Shown: positions 1 to 5,205 of the stretch, piece by piece
Numbering within the stretch: position 1 is the stretch's first letter
Layout: every line of letters starts with the position of its first letter
Assembly (NCBI GenBank): GCA_035507915.1
Contig: DATJNS010000196.1
Location: forward strand, 1-7,678
Direction of reading: 5' to 3'
Length of the DNA: 7,678 nt
Source of the DNA: JACQAI01 sp035507915
GTDB taxonomy: Bacteria; Pseudomonadota; Alphaproteobacteria; Elsterales; Elsteraceae
Made by a program: the position numbers and the translations under genes
Notes under the pieces: generated by a model
What the model saw: the letters and a program-made list of their open reading frames with translations, nothing else
The model's database searches: none
Told to the model about the DNA's origin: nothing

Positions 1-61
1 GTGCTCCGCGGTTGCGGCGTTTCCCCCGCCTGATACTAGCGCGGCCGGCCGCATCCCAGTA

Positions 62-90
62 GCCTCGGCCGCAACACGACACGGCGAGGC
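62..90 (+). promoter_or_regulatory. Possible hairpin covering the ribosome binding site of the beta-barrel gene
   Basis: GCCTCGGCCG (62-71) pairs with CGGCGAGGC (82-90), giving nine base pairs with one bulged G and a 10-base A/C-rich loop (72-81). The right arm contains the GAGG Shine-Dalgarno (86-89) for the ATG at 95, so folding would hide it. In such GC-rich DNA this can arise by chance; no known riboswitch class is recognised. Confidence 0.25.
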
Positions 91-94
91 CGTC

Positions 95-724
95 ATGGCG
101 GATTTCCCCAAGGACATCTTCACCGAGCCCGAGTTCGACCTCGAGACGCTGCAGCATCTCGGGCCGTTGGCGCCGCTCGCCGGCGTCTGGGAAGGCACGC
201 GCGGCGTCGACCGCCATCCGGAGGCCGACGGCCCGCTCGAGGAACCCTATCGCGAGCATTACGAGCTGCACCCGATCGACCCGCAGACCAACGGGCCGCA
301 GCTCTATTACGGCCTGCGCTACCACACCTTCATCCGGCGGCCGACCGAGGCCAAGACGTTCCACGACCAGGTCGGCTACTGGCTGTGGGAGCCCGCGACC
401 GGCGCCGTGATCCTGACCCTGACGATCCCGCGCGGTCAGGTCGCGATGGCGGGTGGCACCGCCGCGCCCGACGCCAAGAGCTTCGAGCTCACCTGCAAGC
501 TCGGCGCGCCCGACTTCGGCACGCTGTCGAACCCGTTCCTCAACTACGCGTACCAGACCACCGATTATCGCATCAAGGTGACGATCAATCCCGATGGCAC
601 CTGGAGCTACGAGCAGGACACCGTGCTGAAGATCGCCGGGCAGGCCGAGCCGTTCCACCACACCGACCGCAACACGCTGACGCGCGTCGGCGCGCCGCAA
701 CCGAACCCGGGGCTGCGGAAGTAG
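95..724 (+). CDS. Heme-binding beta-barrel (nitrobindin/THAP4-like, FABP-like) protein
   Basis: 209-aa soluble protein with no signal peptide or membrane segment. It resembles the bacterial FABP-like, THAP4/nitrobindin heme-binding beta-barrel family, whose members bind ferric heme and react with NO or peroxynitrite. Seen: the N-terminal strand motif LAGVWEG (residues 28-34, the family's GxWxGxG-like segment), the central FHDQVGYW (89-96, matching the family's H-x-E-x-G-F/Y strand), repeated strand-like segments, and a C-terminal HHTDRNTLTRV (188-198), where the family carries its heme-ligating histidine; H188 or H189 is the candidate. At 209 aa it is longer than the usual ~160-aa nitrobindin, with extra loops around 36-66 and 115-145. 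The start is ATG with GAGG at 86-89, 5 bases upstream. It is convergent with the cupin gene and apparently monocistronic. Family fairly sure; ligand and reaction inferred. Confidence 0.72.
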   Translation: MADFPKDIFTEPEFDLETLQHLGPLAPLAGVWEGTRGVDRHPEADGPLEEPYREHYELHPIDPQTNGPQLYYGLRYHTFIRRPTEAKTFHDQVGYWLWEPATGAVILTLTIPRGQVAMAGGTAAPDAKSFELTCKLGAPDFGTLSNPFLNYAYQTTDYRIKVTINPDGTWSYEQDTVLKIAGQAEPFHHTDRNTLTRVGAPQPNPGLRK

Positions 725-744
725 ACGACAGTCTCACATAAAGC

Positions 745-825
745 CGTCATGCCCGCGCACGCGGGCATCCAGAGTCACGCGCACCGCCGTTCGACTCCTG
801 GATCCCCGCTTGCGCGGGGATGACG
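745..825. repeat. Inverted pair of palindromic hairpin repeats between convergent genes
   Basis: Two 28-base units lie head to head: 745-772 and, on the opposite strand, 798-825, matching at 25 of 28 positions. Each unit is itself a hairpin: ATGCCCGC/GCGGGCAT (749-756 with 761-768) and ATCCCCGC/GCGGGGAT (802-809 with 814-821), both perfect 8-bp stems with 4-base loops. Two of the three differences between units are paired (G-C swapped for C-G), so the stem is preserved. The symmetry extends inward through GAGTC (772-776) and GACTC (793-797). Elements of this 'GTCATGCCCGCG' type are common dispersed intergenic repeats in alphaproteobacteria. Sitting between convergent genes, it may also end transcription from both sides. 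It has no coding capacity and no target duplication that I can see. Confidence 0.8.
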
Positions 826-843
826 ATCACCAGGGCCGCGTCC

Positions 844-1275
844 CTACTTCTTGAAGCCGGCGGGCGGCTCGCAGGTTTCGGTGCCCATCTCGGCCGGCAC
901 CGAGACCTCGAGGATCTGGAAGTCGTCCGAGGTCGCGATCTCGTTGTGCTTCAGGCCGCCGGGGATGTAGATCGACTCGCCGGCCTTCACGCGCACCGTC
1001 GAGCCGTCCTCGAACGCGAGGTCGACCCAGCCGCGCAGCGCATAGACGAACTGCGACTCGCAGACGTGATAGTGCCAGCCGGTCGGCTGCGTCATGCCGC
1101 GCTTGGCGGTCGTCACCTGCGCGCGCATGTGGCCCTTGCTCGCGTCGGTCACGCCGAGGTCGGCGTAGGTGAAGAAGTCGCGGCGCCCCGGCACCATCTT
1201 GGCGCTCTCGGGCGTGGTGTGCGCCTTCTTGCGGCCCTTGGTCTTGGCCTTCGGCGCCATCGCTGTATCGGGCAT
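844..1275 (-). CDS. Small single-domain cupin protein
   Basis: 143-aa protein with one cupin beta-barrel. Seen: a Lys/Arg-rich, probably disordered N-terminus (1-32, including KAKTKGRKK), then cupin motif 1 around GWHYHVCESQF (66-76) with H68 and H70 and an acidic E73, and motif 2 GESIYIPGGLKHNE (99-112) with H110. These residues fit the G(X)5HXH...E and PxGxxH patterns that bind one divalent metal, so this is probably a metal-binding cupin; the substrate cannot be read from sequence. The chosen ATG at 1275 has GAGGGAG at 1283-1289, 7 bases upstream. An in-frame ATG ten codons earlier (1305) lacks a comparable site and would put the good Shine-Dalgarno inside the gene. It is convergent with the beta-barrel gene and divergent from the HNH gene. 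It could be a sugar- or aromatic-modifying cupin or a sensor domain. Confidence 0.82.
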   Translation of the reverse strand: MPDTAMAPKAKTKGRKKAHTTPESAKMVPGRRDFFTYADLGVTDASKGHMRAQVTTAKRGMTQPTGWHYHVCESQFVYALRGWVDLAFEDGSTVRVKAGESIYIPGGLKHNEIATSDDFQILEVSVPAEMGTETCEPPAGFKK

Positions 1276-1406
1276 GGTTTCGCTCCCTCGATTGACTGCC
1301 CCCAAGGTTACTCCCGGACCGACCGCCGCGCCAACCCGCCCGATTCCGTTCGGATTCTGGCCGGTCGGGGATTCCCCTCGGCGCGAAAATGTGATTCAAG
1401 CTCGCC
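1276..1406. promoter_or_regulatory. Divergent intergenic region with four GATTC (GANTC) sites
   Basis: This 131-base spacer must hold the promoters of the cupin (-) and HNH (+) genes. GATTC occurs at 1342, 1353, 1370 and 1393, four times in 56 bases. GANTC is the target of the cell-cycle methyltransferase CcrM in alphaproteobacteria. One site lies in the near-palindrome GGGGATTCCCC (1367-1377). No convincing -35/-10 pair stands out on either strand. Confidence 0.4.
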
Positions 1407-1994
1407 ATGGCGCGACCGATCTCCTCGGACCTCGTCGAGCCCGATGCCACCAAGCGCGCGCCGCCCGCCTTGCGCCGGCCGCCGCTGCCGCACTGGGACG
1501 TCGCCAAGGGCAACTGCCGCTGGTGCGGCGACGCGGTGCTCAAGCCCGACGGCGCGCCCAACCCGCGCCGGCGCTGGCACGACGACTGCGTCACCGCCTA
1601 CCGCATCGCGTGCTTCTCGGCCGACATGCGCGAAGCCGTGCAGGCGCGCGACGGCGGCTTCTGCGCCGGCTGCGGGATGCACTTCCTGCACGCGCTGCCG
1701 GTGGTGCGGCCGATCCCCGACTGGCTGCCCTATCGCCAGGCGCACCCGGGCCTGGCGGTCGCCAACAAGCGCTGGGTCGCGATCGATTTCGCCGACGCGG
1801 TCTACACGCCGGTCTACTACGCGCGCGGCTGGACCGCCGACCACATCGAGCCGCTGCACCGCGTCGACCGCGCCGCGCCCGACGCCTTGCGCTATTGGTC
1901 GCTCGCCAACCTCCAGACCCTGTGCCTGCGCTGCGACCAGCTCAAGACCACGGCCGAGCTGCGCCGCCGCGCCCAGCTGCGCGCCGCGGCCTGA
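1407..1994 (+). CDS. Orphan HNH-type zinc protein (putative nuclease)
   Basis: 195-aa protein with two apparent zinc sites. N-terminal: C37xxC40 and H58xxC61 (CRWC ... HDDC), a treble-clef-like cluster. Central to C-terminal: C86xxC89 and C173xxC176, framing an HNH core with D145-H146 (TADHIEPL) and N169 (LANLQTL), ending CLRCDQLKT. That layout matches CxxC-flanked HNH endonucleases, which cleave DNA with one metal ion. The third motif position, normally His in 'CxxCHxxK', is Asp177 here, so activity is uncertain. The segment between (90-140) is rich in Pro, Trp and Tyr and is not recognised. No strong Shine-Dalgarno precedes the ATG at 1407. Base composition matches its neighbours. There is no methyltransferase, toxin or phage gene nearby to suggest restriction or homing, so its role is unknown. 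It is followed by a hairpin at 2004-2031. Family likely, function open. Confidence 0.75.
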   Translation: MARPISSDLVEPDATKRAPPALRRPPLPHWDVAKGNCRWCGDAVLKPDGAPNPRRRWHDDCVTAYRIACFSADMREAVQARDGGFCAGCGMHFLHALPVVRPIPDWLPYRQAHPGLAVANKRWVAIDFADAVYTPVYYARGWTADHIEPLHRVDRAAPDALRYWSLANLQTLCLRCDQLKTTAELRRRAQLRAAA

Positions 1995-2003
1995 GGCCTC
2001 GCG

Positions 2004-2031
2004 GCGCACGGGCGCGTTGCGCCCGCTGCGC
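2004..2031 (+). terminator. Long hairpin downstream of the HNH gene, terminator-like
   Basis: GCGCACGGGCGC (2004-2015) pairs with GCGCCCG-C-TGCGC (2019-2031), giving 12 base pairs with one bulged C (2026) and a GTT loop. It begins 9 bases after the TGA of the HNH gene and lies 131 bases before the next start. There is no T-run after it, so it is a weak intrinsic terminator at best; it may instead stabilise the 3' end of the mRNA. Confidence 0.4.
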
Positions 2032-2161
2032 GATCGTCGAATACTGGCCCGCGCGACGCCCCCCGGCGGCGGCAAGGGAGGCTCGACCCCCCATCGTCCC
2101 TCGGCGCATCGCGGCGCCGCGCCGTCATCCACCGAGACCGACCCCTCAAGGAGGCCGACCG

Positions 2162-2923
2162 ATGTCATTCTACCGAGGCATGACCTGCGAGAACGTGACC
2201 ATCAAGGGCGACAAGGGCACCCCGATCACCGCCTACGTGGCCAAGCCGTCGGGCCCGGGCAAGTTCCCCGGCGTCGTGCTGATCCACCACCTGCCGGGCT
2301 GGAGCGAGCTCTACATCGAGACGACGCGGCGCTTCGCGCACCACGGCTACATGGCGATCTGCGCCAACCTCTACGAGCGCGAGGGCGGCGGCAGCGATGG
2401 CAATCCGGACGACATCGCCGCCAAGGTGCGCGCCGACGGCGGCATCGCGGACGCCCAGATGGTCGGCGACACCGAGGGCGCGGTGAAGTGGATGCGCGCG
2501 CAGCCCAACCTCAACGGCAAGGTCGGCCTGATCGGCTCGTGCTCGGGCGGCCGCCACGCCTTCATCTACGCCTGCCAGAAGAAGGACGTCGACGCCTGCG
2601 TCGAGCAGTGGGGCGGCCGCGTCGTGATGGGCAAGGAGGAGCTCAACGCCAAGACGCCGGTCGCGCCGATCGACATGACCAAGGACCTGAGCTGTCCGCT
2701 GCTCGGTCTGTTCGGCAACGACGACCGCGCGCCCAGCCCCGAGCAGGTCAACCAGCACGAGGCCGAGCTGAAGAAACACGGCAAGACCTACGAGTTCCAC
2801 CGTTACGACGGCGCCGGCCACGGCTTCTTCTACTGGCACCGGCCGCTCTACCGGCCCGAGCAGGCGATGGACGGCTGGAACAAGATCTGGGCGTTCTTCG
2901 GCAAGCACCTGGCGGCGAAGTAG
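2162..2923 (+). CDS. Dienelactone hydrolase family protein (alpha/beta hydrolase)
   Basis: 253-aa cytoplasmic alpha/beta hydrolase of the dienelactone hydrolase family. Seen: early strands up to GVVLIHHLPGW (37-47, oxyanion-side loop), nucleophile elbow GSCSGG (125-130) with Cys127 as in true dienelactone hydrolases, the acid-bearing loop LFGNDDRAPS (183-192; D187 or D188), and the catalytic histidine in GAGHGFF (217-223; H220). The triad is therefore complete. The Glu that follows the first long strand in chlorocatechol-pathway enzymes is not visible; HHLPGW stands there, so the substrate is probably not dienelactone itself. Length is normal for the family. Start: ATG with a perfect AAGGAGG (2148-2154) 7 bases upstream; a weak TTGCGC-17-AATACT pair (2017-2045) lies upstream. 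An 11-base gap links it to the DUF6295-like gene, so the two are almost surely co-translated. No other catabolic genes adjoin it; substrate unknown. Confidence 0.9.
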   Translation: MSFYRGMTCENVTIKGDKGTPITAYVAKPSGPGKFPGVVLIHHLPGWSELYIETTRRFAHHGYMAICANLYEREGGGSDGNPDDIAAKVRADGGIADAQMVGDTEGAVKWMRAQPNLNGKVGLIGSCSGGRHAFIYACQKKDVDACVEQWGGRVVMGKEELNAKTPVAPIDMTKDLSCPLLGLFGNDDRAPSPEQVNQHEAELKKHGKTYEFHRYDGAGHGFFYWHRPLYRPEQAMDGWNKIWAFFGKHLAAK

Positions 2924-2934
2924 GAGGGCTGGCC

Positions 2935-3240
2935 ATGTGCACGTCGATCATCGAGCTCGCGCGCGCCGAGGGCATGGCGAAGCACGGCGACGACTGGTTC
3001 CCGCTGTCGCAGGCGGTGGTCGCCTACGACCACGCGCGCCATGCGCCGCTGGGTGACGTCATCACGCTCGACTTCTTCAACGCGGCGCTCGGCGCCGGCG
3101 CGCGCGCCGGCATCGAGCTCACGCTCGAGTCCGCGAAGGAGCTGCGCGCCGCGCTCGACCGCGCGATCGCCGCCGCCGACTACGAGGAGGCCGAGGTGCG
3201 CGGCAAGGGCGCGCCGCTCAGCGTCGTTCGAGCGGCCTGA
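2935..3240 (+). CDS. Small conserved protein, DUF6295-like, coupled to the hydrolase gene
   Basis: 101-aa protein beginning MCTSIIELARAEG and continuing with GDDWFPLSQAVVAYDH (18-33), a Phe/Asn-rich strand around ITLDFFN (43-49), and a helix-forming tail (64-82). The 'MCT...WF.LTQAVV.YDH......LDF.N......R..VELT..SA..L' pattern is what I recall for the DUF6295 family of small bacterial proteins of unknown function; that name is from memory. Conserved features here are Cys2, Trp21, Asp32-His33 and the ELTLESAKEL helix. There is no signal peptide or membrane segment. The Shine-Dalgarno GGAGGG (2923-2928) starts on the last base of the hydrolase stop codon, 6 bases before the ATG, which indicates translational coupling. 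The pairing suggests it serves or modulates the hydrolase; the biochemical role is unknown. Followed by a hairpin at 3254-3279. Confidence 0.75.
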   Translation: MCTSIIELARAEGMAKHGDDWFPLSQAVVAYDHARHAPLGDVITLDFFNAALGAGARAGIELTLESAKELRAALDRAIAAADYEEAEVRGKGAPLSVVRAA

Positions 3241-3253
3241 TACGCGGGTGACC

Positions 3254-3279
3254 CGGCCGCGGGCTCCGGCCCGCGGCCG
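3254..3279. terminator. Bidirectional hairpin between convergent transcription units
   Basis: CGGCCGCGGGC (3254-3264) and GCCCGCGGCCG (3269-3279) form a perfect 11-bp stem with a TCCG loop. It lies in the 55-base gap between the ends of the DUF6295-like gene (+) and the persulfide dioxygenase gene (-). Without a T-run it is not a classic intrinsic terminator on either strand, but its position and symmetry fit transcription ending from both sides. Confidence 0.6.
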
Positions 3280-3295
3280 CCGTCGCGCGCAGCCC

Positions 3296-4042
3296 TCACA
3301 CCGACCAGGACAGCGCGCGCGCGCTGGGCTCGACGCCGGCGGCGTGCGGGATCGCGACGCGCTGGTTGGCCGGCACTGCCTCGTCCATGCGCTTGGGATA
3401 GGGCAGGCCGAGGCCGTTCATCAGCGTGACGAACTCATCGAGCGGCTTGTTGGCGCCGAGCCGCGGGTTGCGCTGGCGCTCCTGCGCGATCGTGGTGACG
3501 TGCCGGCCGTTGTAGTCGTGGCCGGGATAGACCAGCGTGTCGTCCGCCAGGCTGAACAGCTTGGCGTGAATCGAGCGGTAGAGCATCGCGGCGTCGCCGC
3601 CCTGGAAGTCGGTGCGCCCGCAGCCGTCGATCAAGAGCGTGTCGCCGGTGAACACCATCGGGAGCGGCCCGCGGTCGAGCCGGTAGCACATGTGACCCTT
3701 GGTGTGGCCGGGCGTGGCGAGCGGCATCAGGTGCAAAGTGCCGCAGCTCACCGGATCGCCCTCGACCAGCGCGAGATCGGCGCCCTCGACCCCCTCGCCC
3801 GCCGGGCACGCGACGCGGCAGCCGGCTTCGGCGCGCAGCGCGGCGCCGGCCGACACGTGGTCGGCGTGCACATGGGTCTCGACCGTCCAGGCGAGCGTGA
3901 GGTCGAGCGCGTCGAGCGCCGCCAGGTCGCGTGCGCGCGCCTCGAGCACCGGGTCGATCAGGATGGCGCGCCCGGTCTCCGGGCAGCCGATCAGATAGGT
4001 GTAGGTCGAGGAGACCGGCTCGAACAATTGGCGGAAGATCAT
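3296..4042 (-). CDS. ETHE1-type persulfide dioxygenase (metallo-beta-lactamase fold)
   Basis: 248-aa non-heme iron enzyme of the metallo-beta-lactamase fold. It closely follows human ETHE1 from the first residues (MIFRQLFEPVS versus MLFRQMFEPVS) through IDPVLE, THVHADH, SPGHT-like TPGHT, FTGDTLLIDGCGRTDFQ, YPGHDYNG and VPAN. The known reaction of this family is O2-dependent oxidation of glutathione persulfide to sulfite and glutathione, in sulfide detoxification and cysteine catabolism. By alignment to ETHE1 the iron ligands are H57, H113 and D134; the conserved cysteine and arginine of the CGRTDF loop are C141 and R143. It has a C-terminal tail of about 20 residues beyond VPAN that ETHE1 lacks. 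No signal peptide; cytoplasmic. The ATG at 4042 has only a weak GGGGA upstream. It is last in a probable operon, 49 bases after the dipeptidase. No rhodanese or sulfide:quinone reductase adjoins it. Confidence 0.93.
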   Translation of the reverse strand: MIFRQLFEPVSSTYTYLIGCPETGRAILIDPVLEARARDLAALDALDLTLAWTVETHVHADHVSAGAALRAEAGCRVACPAGEGVEGADLALVEGDPVSCGTLHLMPLATPGHTKGHMCYRLDRGPLPMVFTGDTLLIDGCGRTDFQGGDAAMLYRSIHAKLFSLADDTLVYPGHDYNGRHVTTIAQERQRNPRLGANKPLDEFVTLMNGLGLPYPKRMDEAVPANQRVAIPHAAGVEPSARALSWSV

Positions 4043-4091
4043 GCGCGCATCCCCGTGCCTCGACTCGGCCGAATATAGCAGGTTCGACGGC

Positions 4092-5195
4092 TCAGGTGGC
4101 CCGCGTCACCGCGGCGAAAACGCGCCGGTAGTTGCCACCGAGGATCTTGGCGATCTCGGGCGGCGCGAAGCCGGTCGCGCGCAGCGCCGCCGCGACCGCC
4201 GGCAGCTCCCGGTAGTCGTCGAACACCGAGCCGCTGGGCAACCCCATCATGTCGGTGCCGAAGCCGACGTGATCGATACCGGCGGCGTCGACCATCTGCG
4301 CGACGCCGGTCGCGAACGCCCTGCGGTCGCCGAACACGAAGCGTGCCGGCCACACGCCGACCACGCCGCCCGTCTCGGCGACGAGGCGCGCGTGATCGGG
4401 TGAGATCAGGCGGCTGCGGCTGCGCGGCACCGGCGTGACCGAGGTGTGGGACAGCACCACCGGCTGCGCCGTCACCGCGACCGCCCGCTTCACGAGATCG
4501 TAGGTGGCGTGCGCGAGGTCGACCACGATGCCGAGACGGTTGCAGGCGCGCACGACGTCGGCGCCGAACGGCGTCAGGCCGTTGTGATGCGGCGGCTCGG
4601 TCTGGATGTCGCCCAGCTCGTTGATGCGGTAGTGCACGAGTTGAAGCTGGCGCAGATCGTGCCGGTGATACGCCTCGTCGACGCGCGCGAGCGCGCCGTC
4701 GAGAAAGTCGCCGCCCTCGCTGGTCACGATCGCACCCGGGCCCGCCGTGCGGCAGACGTCGAGATCGGCCAGCGTCCGCACCGTGGCGAGCCCCTGGTCG
4801 GCGATCAGGGCGCGCGCGCGTTCGAACGACGCCTCGCCCCAGGCGACGAGTTGGCCCGGCGCCGGCATGCGGACCTGCCGGATGCCGACACCGGGCGTAT
4901 ATTGCGTGACCGGGCTGTCGGCGACGATGGCGAGGCACAGGGCCGACAGATGGCCCTCCCGCATCGGCGCAGCCAATGGCTCGAATGCCGCGCCGTGCCG
5001 CGTCACCCGGCCGGCGTGGCTGTGCATGTCGACCGACACGGTGTCGGCGAGCAGCGCGTCGATCGCCGCGTCGGGCGTGTCGTCGAATAGCTGCGCCGGC
5101 GCGACCGGCGCGGCGCCGTTGGGGCCCGTGCCGGCGCACGCGGCGAGCGACGCGCTCGCCGCCAATCCACCGAGGAACGCGCGTCGCGTCGGCAT
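4092..5195 (-). CDS. Tat-exported lipoprotein dipeptidase, peptidase family M19 (renal dipeptidase-like)
   Basis: 367-aa zinc metallopeptidase of the M19 (membrane dipeptidase) family, which cleaves dipeptides such as Cys-Gly and some beta-lactams. The N-terminus combines a twin-arginine motif (TRRAFLGG, R4-R5) with a lipobox LAAC (17-20), so it is probably exported folded and lipid-anchored at Cys20. Core motifs: VDMHSH (55-60), the bridging glutamate in TSEGGDF (E160), YRINELGD (189-196), the GLTPFG...VDLAH block ending at H229, LSHTSV (H250), the DHVGFGTDMMG strand (D315), and LGGNYRRV near the end. The usual M19 HxD pair is H58-x-H60 here. Start: ATG at 5195, chosen so that the Tat motif is only three residues in; a TTG two codons upstream (5201) is the alternative. 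Neither has a good Shine-Dalgarno. The gene begins 10 bases after the LLM stop, suggesting coupling. Family sure; substrate not. Confidence 0.9.
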   Translation of the reverse strand: MPTRRAFLGGLAASASLAACAGTGPNGAAPVAPAQLFDDTPDAAIDALLADTVSVDMHSHAGRVTRHGAAFEPLAAPMREGHLSALCLAIVADSPVTQYTPGVGIRQVRMPAPGQLVAWGEASFERARALIADQGLATVRTLADLDVCRTAGPGAIVTSEGGDFLDGALARVDEAYHRHDLRQLQLVHYRINELGDIQTEPPHHNGLTPFGADVVRACNRLGIVVDLAHATYDLVKRAVAVTAQPVVLSHTSVTPVPRSRSRLISPDHARLVAETGGVVGVWPARFVFGDRRAFATGVAQMVDAAGIDHVGFGTDMMGLPSGSVFDDYRELPAVAAALRATGFAPPEIAKILGGNYRRVFAAVTRAT

Positions 5196-5205
5196 CGCCA
5201 AATCG

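Noticed and set aside
1169..2161. Extension of the hydrolase frame 331 codons upstream of its ATG
   Set aside because: The upstream part is out of frame with the HNH gene and has no recognisable domain. A perfect AAGGAGG sits 7 bases before the ATG at 2162 and the protein from there has normal family length.
820..3240. An 806-codon + strand open frame running through the cupin, HNH and hydrolase genes
   Set aside because: Only its last 101 codons (from 2935) look like a protein. The rest is Arg/Pro/Ala-rich, lies antisense or out of frame to recognisable genes, and is a product of high GC, which makes stop codons rare.
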